Positions 36,501-49,600 of a stretch of 64,000 nt of DNA are shown piece by piece. Location: assembly GCA_947172415.1 (NCBI GenBank), contig OX359196.1:6697901-6761900 (forward strand), written 5' to 3'. How positions within the stretch are numbered: position 1 is the stretch's first letter; each line of letters starts with the position of its first letter. Made by a program: the position numbers and the translations under genes. The notes below the pieces were generated by a model. That model searched no databases and was not told the origin of the DNA. It worked only from the letters and a program-made list of their open reading frames with translations. This stretch comes from Chondrosia reniformis. Taxonomy: Eukaryota; Porifera; Demospongiae; Chondrillida; Chondrillidae.

Positions 36501-36967
36501 CTCATAGACGTACACATACCGGGGAAAAGCCATACAGATGTCCTTACGAGAGCTGTGGGTGGGCCTTTAGGCGATCCGATGAGCTGACTAGACATGTCCG
36601 TCGTCACACAGGGGAAAGACCCTACATTTGCAAGCAGTGCAATCAGTCCTTTCCAAGATCAGATCATTTAGCATTACACATGAAGAGGCATCAGAGAGAT
36701 GTGGAAAATGCAATAGCTACAGTGATGTCCTTGTCCACCGTTCCTTGGGAAAGAATAGGTACTTCTGATGAGAGTAGAAAAGAGCACCTATCTGGTGGCA
36801 AAGCAGTGTCCATTGATTCTGGTAATGGTGTGGAAGTTACTTACGTTACCTCACAACCCCTGGATGTTACAGAGCAAAGTGTGACTTTACCTTTTGAAAG
36901 TGCTCACATCAACGAGGCCAAAGATGAAGTGTTGTCCCCTGAGCCAGATGAAAAGTCTATAGAATAA
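27591..36967 (+). CDS. Kruppel-like factor with three C-terminal C2H2 fingers
   Basis: Six exons, 27591-27607, 27711-27799, 30510-30594, 30728-30830, 31151-32409, 36352-36967, join in phase to 722 residues. The long middle exon is Ser/Pro/Gln-rich with an NLS-like PKRKRV. The last exon carries three KLF/Sp-type fingers: [38 protein letters not shown] and [21 protein letters not shown], with TGEKPYR and TGERPYI linkers. The DNA-contact residues ([22 protein letters not shown]) are those of KLFs, which bind GC/CACCC boxes. The N-terminal exons contain an acidic run ([10 protein letters not shown]) and [12 protein letters not shown] do not recognise them. Unlike many KLFs, about 65 residues follow the fingers. 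The subtype cannot be assigned. The first exon codes only five full codons, so the start is less certain than the rest. Confidence 0.9.
28270..28500. repeat. 21-bp minisatellite, 11 copies
   Basis: The unit is ATGTACTGTGAGTGTTGCAT plus A, with TAC/TAA variation between copies. The 21-bp period keeps the - strand open (MQHSQYI repeats), which is not evidence of a gene. Confidence 0.95.
28972..29051. repeat. 27-bp tandem repeat, three copies
   Basis: The unit begins TGTTGTTTTGTTTGGGGGAG and ends TGGCTGA. The third copy reads GAGAGGCTG at its end. Confidence 0.9.
30296..30372. repeat. 37-bp tandem duplication
   Basis: Two copies of a unit starting CATATGCACCTATTAAAAG, differing at one base (GTGATT/GAGATT), and the start of a third. 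Confidence 0.9.
30905..31070 (+). repeat. Dispersed repeat, copy 2
   Basis: Matches the element at 19975-20225 in reverse orientation. This copy ends just after CCACTGGG and lacks the CTGATGA..GAAA end. It sits in KLF intron 4, about 80 bp before the next exon. Confidence 0.7.
32566..33025. repeat. Polypurine minisatellite (GGGACAGGATGAGGAGAG type)
   Basis: About 460 bp in which the + strand is nearly all A and G. Irregular units mix GGGGACAGGATGAGGAGAG with AGAGGAGGGG. The 207-codon - strand frame (Ser/Pro/Leu) is a by-product of the repeat. Confidence 0.92.
34164..34400. repeat. 28-bp minisatellite, about 8.5 copies
   Basis: The unit reads GTAGATAGTCTGGCAGGTAT plus CTCTACAG. The early copies are more diverged and the last four nearly identical, suggesting recent growth at the 3' side. 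Confidence 0.93.
35457..35479. repeat. (TA)n microsatellite
   Basis: A run of about eleven TA dinucleotides in KLF intron 5. Confidence 0.8.
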
Positions 36968-38956
36968 TTGAATGAGACATTTTGTAATTATTAAATTCCT
37001 ACTGATGGCTTGATAGGCTATAAACTCTTTGCACTAGACCATTACTCAAACTGATGTTGTTGTACTGTATAACACTCTTTTATTACCTTTTCCATACTTT
37101 TCCTAATGTATCTTTGGTGTCTGTTAAACTATAGTTGTCCATTTACATATTACTTTATGAACCATCTGTACCTTGCTGTACAGATGTCTATGTTCTTGAA
37201 CCAATATTATTTTTCTACACTTTTACTTATCAATCTGCTTTGTCAAGATGTCATTTACTCTGTGAATAGTACTTTATTGAGTCTTTTGAATGCACAAGAA
37301 TGCAGCATATACGTATATGTGGATCGTGTGAATGTGCAATATAACACATTCAAATATGTAGCTGTTTGGGCCCCATAAACTTAATAGTTAGAATCACATC
37401 ATCCAGTCTTCGTATTCTTTGTGAAGTGGGAGTTTTATGCATAATAGACACTATATTTCAGTATGTATTGAGGGCTTGGAGAGAGATATATATAGGGTCT
37501 ATAGTTTGAGATATATATATAATATGGAATCATGTATATAAGTCTGTGCATGCATTTCTAAAGATTGTTTGTATAGTGACAAGGGAATTGGAGATGTGAC
37601 AGACCTGTGGTAAATGGGGGGGTAAGGGCAGGGCAAAGAATAATTGGTCAAACATATAAGTGCATTGTTTCACAGTTTATTTAGCATTGTCTCATCTATT
37701 AATCATTCACAAATTAACTGCACAAGTTTCATATAATACACTTGTACAAGGGAGGGGGAGTGCATTTGGAAAGGCCTGAGTGTGAACTGGTGTAGACATT
37801 TTATCTTTTCTTATCTTTTCTTATACTATAACTGAGATCATACAGAGCATTGGTCTATAGCCTGAGGATATATGATGAGTTACACTTGGGTAGGTTTATT
37901 GGGAAGCTAGTCAACCCTAATTAAGATCAGCTCTTTGAGCAACTACCATTCAATTACATCCAGCTAAATCACTATCAATGTCAGACATTTATGTCATTAC
38001 AGATAATATTCTATGTTTTCCTTGCTTATATGGTGTCCATCTCCCCTGTGCATCAGTTGTGATAGATTCCCTTCTAGCGCCTAAGTGTTTTGAGCAGAAG
38101 AACACGAGAGAGGACTAGTGTACTCTTCAAAAAAATTCTATATTTATTTCCTAGTTAATCTTATTTGTATATGCTATTAGTTATAGATCACAGGCATAAA
38201 AATGATATTTTGGATTATTCAGGAAAACTTTATGCACTGTAGATACTGATAATATCTGTATGTATGTATGTTCTGCATTCTGTACCATTAGAGGTTTCAA
38301 AGCCATATCCACAGTGTATGTTCTCCTGGGTTTCCTACAGACTCTTATTTAATAGTCAAATAACTGTGGTTTGGCACTCCTCACATATACTACTTGAAGG
38401 TTATCCCTTAATTGCCTTTAAATAGCTTATCTTATCCTTTGAAGTAGTAATTCCAATGTGCATGTATGCAAACATATGGTCATTTGATTGTAGCCATCTC
38501 AAGGATTTGGAACATTGTTTATTTTACTGTACTATGCAGGGCTTCTCTTAGATATACAGTTTGTACAACATGTTTTCATATGAATACAATTGGGTTAATC
38601 TGCAATTTGAATCAAGAAAATCAGAATTTAACTTTTACAACAAAGTGTTAATGAAAGACAAACATTGAATTTTGAACCGTTACAAAAGCATGAAGGAAAC
38701 ACTAAAATTCAAGTTTAAAACAAAACCAAACAAATAGAAATAACCACATGCCTATGATTATGTATATGGAGTATGGAATTAGATAAACTAAATATTGCAG
38801 AGCAAAGTCTTAAGGAAGTGATATAAAAATAAAGAAACAGCTGTTACATTGTACAATTGCAGTGCCCTGACAAAGTTGGGCAATTGCAAGATTGACTACT
38901 TATGGCAAAATGATGTGGCATTGCAGAGGTTGTTTAGCATGCATGCATATTTAGAT
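36968..38956. other. Intergenic space between two convergent KLF genes
   Basis: 2.0 kb holding the 3' UTRs of both genes. AT-rich, with no other coding exon or array seen. Apparent open frames of 60-90 codons have no family resemblance. Confidence 0.6.
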
Positions 38957-40329
<1,373 letters not shown>

Positions 40330-40620
40330 GGTAGAATCTACTTGCTAGTATACAGAAGCGGCTAAAGTACTCAGTAAAATATGTGTCCAGCACTGGTATT
40401 CAGAAGAGATTTCTAACAGTGGGCTCAGATCCAGCTGAAAACCGATCGAGACCAGCTCGTCTACTCGCCAGCGAGAGAAGCAAATACGTTCGCTACTAGT
40501 TAGTCCTGCTATTGCACTTGTTTTGTGTTCCGATGATTGACTCGCGAACTTTTATAGAAGGGTCGCGATTGCGTAGTTCTATGACGTCACTAGAAACAGC
40601 CTCATTTTGTCTCTTGCGAT
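40330..40620. promoter_or_regulatory. Bidirectional promoter with TATA box and CRE
   Basis: 291 bp between the divergent KLF5-like gene and the 40621 gene. On the - strand TATAAAAG occupies 40556-40549, and a perfect palindromic CRE TGACGTCA is at 40582-40589. The CRE is about 26 bp upstream of the TATA box for the KLF5-like direction. No TATA box is seen for the + direction. Confidence 0.65.
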
Positions 40621-43600
40621 ATGGCTGCTTTTACAGAATTTTATTCCAAGAATTATGAGAAGTACAAGCAGATTTTCCCATTCATAAAGAAGGCGCAATT
40701 GAAGTCTAAAATGAAACAAATTTGGGAACGAGAAAAAGAGCAGAAAGGTGGCCAACCAAGGGAGAACGTGCTAGAAGCGAGCAAAGAGGACAAAGAGAAG
40801 TGCCACCGAGGTAATGTATTGTACGTTTCCTAATGTAATAAATGCAAAAATAGCTAAAGACAGAGGACAGTGCAGAGAAATTGGATAGAAAATGCATAAA
40901 ATGTAAATTCGATTAATCAGCATATATGCATGCCCCATTTCATGTCACGTGCAACATGCTCTACCTCATCTCGAGTATCCGCTCCAGTAGGTACAAGTGC
41001 CCTCAGAGCTCTTCTGTAACACTTAAGGAAATCTCATGCATTATATATACCACAAAATATGATATTGTCTCACTTTTGTCAATTTAAGTATGTACCACTT
41101 GCAATGGCCACTTATATACATATTAACATGGCCCAAATAAGACACTTATAAGGAAACGTCTACACATGATATCTCTTACTGTACCATGAACTGAATACAG
41201 AAGAGAGGCACTTACTATGAATAGAAAATATTAAATGAACAGTGGTGAACTCACTTCCACACACCCCTCCTCTCCCTTCTCCCTTCCACACACCCCTCCT
41301 CTCCCTTCTCACTTCCACACACCCCTCCTCTCCCTTCTCACTTCCACACACCCCCTCCCTCTCACTTCCACACACCCCTCCTCTCCCTTCTCACTTCCAC
41401 ACACCCCCTCCCTCTCACTTCCACACACCCCCTCTCTCTCACTTCCACACACCCCCTCCCTCTCACTTCCACACACCCCTCCTCTCCCTTCTCACTTCCA
41501 CACACCCCTCCTCTCCCTTCTCACTTCCACACACCCCTCCTCTCCCTTCTCACTTCCACACACTCCTCCTCTCCCTTCTCACTTCCACACACCCCCTCCC
41601 TCTCACTTCCACACACCCCTCCTCTCCCTTCTCACTTCCACACACTCCTCCTCTCCCTTCTCAATTCCACACACTCCTCTCCCTTCTCACTTCCACACAC
41701 CCCCTCCCTCTCACTTCCACACACCCATCCTCTCCCTTCTCCCTTCTCACTTCCACACACCCATCCTCTCCCCTCTCACTTCCACACACTCCTCCTCTCC
41801 CTTCTCACTTACACACCCCCTCCCTCTCACTTCCACACACTCCTCCTCTCCCTTCTCACTTACACACTCCCTCCCTCTCACTTCCACACACTCCTCCTCT
41901 CCCTTCTCACTTACACACCCCCTCCCTCTCACTTCCACACACTCCTCCTCTCCCTTCTCACTTCCACACACCCCTCCTCTCCCTTCTCACTTCCACACAC
42001 CCCCTCCCTCTCACTTCCACACACCCCCTCCCTCTCACTTCCACACACCCCTCCTCTCCCTTCTCCCTTCCACACACCCCTCCTCTCCCTTCTCACTTCC
42101 ACATCCCCTCCCTCTCACTTCCACATCGCTCCCCCTCTCTAATCTAACAATCCCTTTATTATTATATAATACCTACATTTCTGTATAAATTAAGTCATTT
42201 GTTTAGAATAGAGCAGCTGTCATCAATCAGTTCCTATATCCTACTTTTGTTTCATTTTGAATGTTCCAAAGATTATATCATGAAGAAGATTATGCCATAA
42301 TATTAATTATCATTTCAAAATCTTTTGTTTTATTTTTATAATGTCATTCTAAAATTCAATTACTTAAAATCCTTGTTACAACTTATAACTATATTACCAA
42401 GTAAGGTTTGACTATTCTATCAAATTTGAAATGTGATATACTCTCAACGCAGGAAGACGGAATACAAGTATTGCTTCAGTAGGCTTGAATATTCAATTTA
42501 AAAAATGATAGTAAAAACAGAGGCCTTATAATCTCTAATGCATATGTAGCAACTATTATACAATTACCGAACCTTTGAACCATACATTACATCATATATA
42601 CACTAGTACAGAGCTGAACTGTTTTAGTGACACTGTCTTGTTGAGCATACAGCTGGAGCGGCAGTACTTGACAGAAGAGAGGAAGATTTATCAAGAGTTG
42701 GTGATTTCTTCAATGCTGTACCACCTCTGTTGTTGATATAGTTAACTGATTGGTCTTGTTAGGTTTCTATGACACATGTTCTGTATATCTCAGTTGATGT
42801 CTTAAATACTGCTTAAAATAAAATAATTTAATTAGTCACATGTCCCACCCTACAGTGTGTCTTCTCATATGTAGTGTGATTACTGAATGTTTGACTATAA
42901 AAATCACTGGAAATTATGCCCAACAAATGAAGTCACCAAATGTTACTTTGGCGGGGGGGGGGACCAAAGTCCTATTAAGATAGTAACTGGTGATTGGCTG
43001 CTAATAGTAATCTCTTATATAGTTCAATTGATTTGCTTGGCTATGGAGTTAGATGATGTCCCTGACCCATGTTTTAATTAACTCAGGTAGTAAAATCAAT
43101 TACACTACTATTTAGAGTACTGTTTGATGTTGCCGTCTTATCACTGTTTATTATGGAAATTGATGATAATAATCTAATACTGTATATAAAGGGAACTTCA
43201 CTTCACTATATATGCAGACTATATATATATGCATTGAGGATGAGTTGATTTAAGGTACTGTTAATCTACATGTATATACATATGCATGCAGTATATAATA
43301 CTTATGAATATACATGATTTCATGCAATGTGAATACATTTGATGGGCGATGATGATGTAATCCTCGTCGATGATGGTGTAATCCTCGTCCTGTACATTCC
43401 TTACATTGAGTATACGAAACACCTAACTGGACTATACTATCCACAATTTGGGAAATACAGCTGTCTCCACATCTGTCTAGTTAAGGTTCTTCTGTCTAAT
43501 TAAGAAAATAGACTGTCCAGTGAAGGTCCCTATGTATTGAAATGGGTTCTCCATGTGGAAGTCAGGTTCTTCTGTCTAATTAAGAAAATAGACTGACAAG

Positions 43601-46600
43601 TGAAGGTCCCTATGTATTGAAATGGGTTCTCCATGTGGAAGTCAGGTTTTTAGGAAATTGAAGTTTCAGGAATTGTCTACATGTTTTTTCTGAATATACA
43701 AATGATTTACCAATTATCTACATTGCACACCATCTCATATTTTAAACTGTGCACCTATGTGTGACTAATACATAAAGTATGTGTGTGATTAATACATAAA
43801 GTATGTGTGTGTGATTAATACATAAGGTATATGTGGTTAATACATAAAATATGTGTGGTTAATACATAAAGTATGTGTGGTTAATACATAAGGTATGTGT
43901 GGTTAGTACACATGTAGTGTGCAATGTTATTGAGTGGGTACCCATACGTGATGTGCGAGTACCTCAGGGTTGCCCTCTAAAGTGAACTGTGATAATAACA
44001 GAAACCTCTCGTCGAATGGTGCCAATGAATCAGTATGCAACCCTGTAACCTTTGGATTCATTGAAAACAGTATACCTCACTTACTTTGAGACACTGATAA
44101 CAGTTGAATTTGTATGATGTTTCATTTATGTTCCTAAACCACAAATTTAAAAAAGTTGGTGCAGTATTCTTGAGTAAAATTAAATATGTTTAAAAGGAGA
44201 AAAATCTACTTGTTATCTCATACGTAGTTCTATTATTTTATCATTGTACATGATTGACTGATTGATGGATGGACTGATGGATGACTGATTGATTGATGGT
44301 TGGCTATGCAACAGTTAGCGCATGCTAATGGATATAATTCTAGAACAATACTGGTAATTGTCCTTGGGGCAGCTGCAATGTCAGCATGACCAGTAAAGAT
44401 TAGTGGTTGGTTATTAAATTATCTTCCCTTTTAACTTCTTCATACTTATGCTCCATTGAGCATCTTTTCCCCCAAGGTCTTAACTTGATATAGGGTGATA
44501 TGGTACTACTATGGTGCTACGTACTTAGACTTTTAGACTTACTAATAGAGTTAAAAGTGCCAGCCCGCTATAGAGCTATTACATCACTGATGACCACCTT
44601 GGATCACATTGAGCTGCTAAATGACACTTTGTATATGTCCATGTATTGTCCCTATGCTTGGCTCCCTTTGAAAGACTGAGAGTATGTCCCATCCAATTGC
44701 TTTATGGGTGATGGGGGCGGGACCAGAGGTTCCTACTAGCTGTGTGAATATTCAATATTTGAACTCTGACCTCTTGTTGTGCTACATAGCAGTACTCGCC
44801 ATGGTTCTCTTGATTTAAAGTACATACCTAATTCTCATTGTGTACGTTATGCACATGTATGTACACATATGTGTGTGCTGTATATACAGATTTGTGCTGT
44901 GTATACTCTGTCCTAATTGAGAGTCCAATATTGATTGGGGTTGCTGAATCACTTGGAGGTCATCCCACAAGTTCTCTTGATTGTAATTCACTTACAAGAT
45001 GTCAGGATTTTTGTGGAGTGGCTAATCGGATTGCACTCTTCGGGGAATGTGCTGTGAGGCTGAGAGATAGTGCTGGTTGCACTTGATACTGGTTAGCTAG
45101 GAATGTCTGTGTGAATGCAAATCACCTGGCTCTAATCTGAGATCAGGCCCCTATCAGCCATTTTTACCTTTTAAGAAGACTTATTTGCAGGTACGGAATT
45201 CTACTTGTGATAGTTAAACATTCTGTAAAGTGTTTGGAAAATTTTTCAACTCTTTACTGCCCTTTGTGTTAATATTACACAATCACTGCACACATACATA
45301 ACACAATCGCTCTCTCCCTCTCTTATATGTATAACTTATCCACACTATAATGACTCACTTTCTCTCACCGTTGTCATTTTATGGTTCCTACAGTGTATGT
45401 TACTTCCTATTAAGCAATTACATGAGCTAACTGGGAAAGCTCTATTGAACACTGTTTTTTGTTACTATTTTTATAGAATTGGAAAGGGGTCACACCTTCC
45501 TAATTACAAATATAGAAACTTCCCAATTGGCTTGTTGAGAAATCATAACTCACTTCTATAGCTGGGTAATAACATAGCGCTAATGTCATGTCATATAATG
45601 ACATCATTCTAGGTCTTAGAGTCTTGGCTTGAATTGCTATTTCTGTAAATATACAAGTTCTGTGTTATAATTCACACATATAATTTATGTCTACAAGATT
45701 AAAAGTTAACAAGCTGTGTCTCTGGTTGATTAGCCGGGTATTAGGCCAACCTGGGTGTCTTCTAGAGCCAACACTATAGCATATAGACTAGTTAGTATCA
45801 CCAGATAGTGCAGACTTTGTGTACTTATTGTAAATGGATGACTGTGAACGCTTCAGTAAGTATTTGAAAGGCAGGGAATGAACTGGAGAGGACTCTAAGT
45901 AGAAGCAGTTGTCACATCAAATCCTCATGCCAAATTCCTTGTACAATTAGAAGCCAGTTTGAAGAATACTCTACTTTAAAGGATTCTTTTCAGTGACTCC
46001 ATACCTTCTCCTCTAAGGCTTCTGATATTTTGACCTCCATAAAACATTAATGTTGGCTGTCAACATATAATTGCTCATAAAATCAGCGGTGTAAATTAGA
46101 CTTGTGTTGGCAGCAGTCCTTTTTGTCCCAGCAGGTGACGCCTTGTTAAGAGTGGCCCCACTTGCAGTGATGGTTCATTTGTGGTACTGTACTCAGATAG
46201 AATGTACATATATGAAAATATTTTATTTATTTTTAATTAGTTTGGATCTAATGAAAGTCTTAAAAGCTTTCATAGCTTAAGTATAAAACACACATCACTA
46301 CTGTATGTCCCTTTTGTGTGGATAGTATGGACTATATATATTATTGAATTAATTATTATAATTACACAAATAGTTGTATTAATTAGTATTATCGCCAGTA
46401 TGTAATATTATGAAGTGCTAATTTTATTGTACTGTTGATCTCTGTGGGTAGCAGGTATCATCAGCAATAAGATTTCCCAAGATTACAAGGCATGGCTATA
46501 ACCTTAAAAAAGATGATACAAAGAGAATTATCTAAACTAGAAAAAGCCTGCCTGTCTTGTACTGATGATAAGGAGGGGAACTCCAGGATGGCTTCTGATC

Positions 46601-49600
46601 CATTGCATCACTTGACTATGCTAACACAATCTCTGGTAGTTTGGGAAGTTTTGTGGATTGCATTCTCCTAATAAACAACTTGACTCACCATTAGTCTTCT
46701 GAAGATCTTCATGTGTCCAAAATATTCTTAATTTGTATAGAAAACTTATATATGTACATTTGTATATGGATAGAATAGAACTCCTAGTACTTGTACATAA
46801 ATATATTTTAAGTGTTTTGATATTTCAACTGTTTCATGTGTATGGGACTAGTCACATATGGTGACAGTACAATCAGATGGTTCCGCTTCATTTGGTGTAT
46901 ACTTCTGCCAGAATCATTGATAGGTTTTCTATTCCTTTTGATTCAAATATTACCAAAGGATTGTCTGATTAACCACAGGGAGATGGATGTGAGGGGAGCC
47001 CTTCCTACTGCTCCAATTTGAGCACACTTCTCATCAGGTACTAAATATAGAATGGTTGCTACTCTCCATATTCTTGATTGTGGTTAGACTGCTTATAATG
47101 CATCTATTGTCAGACACGTATCTTAGTAACAAATTATATCTTAGTAATACATTGTATCTTAGTAACATACTAACATGTTAATAGAATAAGGATTCCTTAT
47201 AACTGCGTCGAACTTATCTTTGGGATGGTACATCCTTCGACTTTTGAGCGTTTAAAAACACAGTTGGTTTTTTTTTGTCACTTCAGTCACTGAGTAAGAC
47301 CCCCAGGGTCGAAACGTTTGACCAAGAATTGGAAAAAAAAAAAAAAACAACTGTGTTTTTAAACGCTCAAAAGTCGAAGGATGTACCATCCCAAAGATAC
47401 TAACATGTTGTATCTTAGTGACAGTCCCCTCATTCAGTCTACATGTATCTATAGGTTAAGAAGCATTAAGGTGACAGTTTTGATATGTTGTCTTTATTGC
47501 CATTGTGTATAGCATTGTTGTGATATTATTATGGTCCAGTTAGGAACTAGCAATCAAACCCTAAACAAATACAAAGGAAAAACACAAAATAAACATTTTT
47601 GGGGAATGATTTAAGGGGAATACTCATTAATACCATGATCACCATAGCAACACTTCAACCACACCTCCCTCTAAAATGACGTTATTTGTTCTTTTACTAA
47701 TTGTGTTATTCAATTATACCGGATCAGGATGGACATATGTTGAAACAGTGTGTGCTAAGGAATTGTAATTATTGGCATCTGTGTCCTTAACCTCAAATAC
47801 CTCTACTGGTATATTATCCAAAGATATATCTACGTATGTATACTATTGCTATGTGATACAAGTACGTATGTCTAGGGAGGGTTTGCAGGACATGAAATTT
47901 GGGTGTTTTATTGGCGGTAAATATTTCGGTAAAGTGATCTAGTTTATATATAATGCATGTACCAAGGTGTAAATACTGGTAGTTTTATATAATTCATTAA
48001 AACAAACATACCAACTGCCACAGCTGTAGCCATCTAGCTTCCTCACCGGCTATACCACTTAAGCACCATTAATTACAGAATAGGAATCAAGGTAAGTAAT
48101 CGTTACAGTTGGAATTTTGTATGTAGGGATGTGCCAACTTTTAATTTTCACATGTAATATATACACAGAAAATAGTAAACCTTTTAATATCAATTGTGCA
48201 TACCTTGAAATTCTACACACCCAGTACCAAATTAGTGGCGTGGTATTTGGTATTTATGAATAATAAACAAGGTAATTAATTGTTACTATTTTTGTATTAA
48301 ACTGTTTGGAATGCCCAACTTTGATTTCCTAGGGGAACCAACTGACTTGCCCTGTCACATTTTCTTAATTCATAGTTGTACATTACAGATGTGCATGTGT
48401 GTATACGTATGTTTGTGTACAAACATTACAAGTCTTGTTTATAAACACTGGTTAACCTCTGAAGACATGCACCCACTACGTTAGAGTCACTTGATGACTA
48501 ATATTAATGAATATGCACGAAAGAGCACTTTCACCACTTTTCTATCTTTCTAAATATGTACTTGTTTTATATACAGAGACAGTACAATTAAAGACATTTC
48601 ATATTTACTGTAAACAGATCATGTAAAAGAACATATTTATAAGAATATTTCTAATGCTTCCACTTCATTAAGCAATAAACTGTCCAAGCATATTTATTAA
48701 AGCTCTCAAGGAGTTTCTCTGTTTAGGAGGTGTAAAGCATTTAGGTCATGCAAGTTTGGTTTCTTTTGGTAGCTCTATCTCCCTAGTATCCGAGGTGATG
48801 TTTTATTCCATTCTGCAGGAGTGTGTCCAGACAAAGAAAACGCTAGCAACAAGAACCAAAAGGAGTAAGTAAACAGAGACTTTAGAGAGACTGATACTGC
48901 AGCTATAGTACGTAGGTGTTATGTAACTTGGTCTATTTCATTGGTTATTTTCAAGCATTCAAAGGGTTTAATAGGCACATGCTGACATTCCTAGCTGAGC
49001 CTCGCCCTCATCTTCCGATTACTTGTATACATACCTGCATAACTACTGGTATATGGTTGATATATACAGTATATAGATACAGACCTCTCCAGTTTCAGGA
49101 ATTAGCATAGTCTAGACTATACTGTTTCCTTAGTATACGTAAGATACGACAAGCAGGTCGTGTGTATCTTGTATACCTTCGTACTGACTGTGTTCAGATG
49201 TCAACATAATGCATCCATATCTATGCTGTTTGCCAGTGTGATAGGCGATATCTGATTTCCTGATTTGTTTAATCTTTTCGGTTATAGTAGTGTGGTGGTT
49301 TCTAATTGGATCAGTCACTCTTCTTATTTATCTGGATATCACACCTACTTTACTATAGCATCTGAAGGAGAGAAGCCCAAGCCATATGTGTATAGGAGCA
49401 ATTATTAGGTTTAACTTTGATTTGTATGGCATTTACAAGCATGACTGACTCCCTATACAAATCTGCTAAACCATAGGATCCTGTCTTAATTAGATGACAA
49501 CTGACTTGTTGAGTGGAACTTTGTGGTCTTGATGGATATATATCCCAAAGTATGATGGGTTGCAACAGTGATGATGTCATCCATGGTTGTCATGCATTAT

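Larger units (their letters stand above)
42701..48818. other. Long intron of the 40621 gene
   Basis: 6.1 kb, AT-rich. It holds an 80-bp duplication, a 24-bp array, a GATT/GATG run and a foldback element, each listed. No coding exon could be supported elsewhere in it. Confidence 0.6.

Noticed and set aside
41235..42188. Overlapping 317- and 301-codon Ser/Pro/His frames
   Set aside because: They come from a polypyrimidine minisatellite without stops and have no family resemblance.
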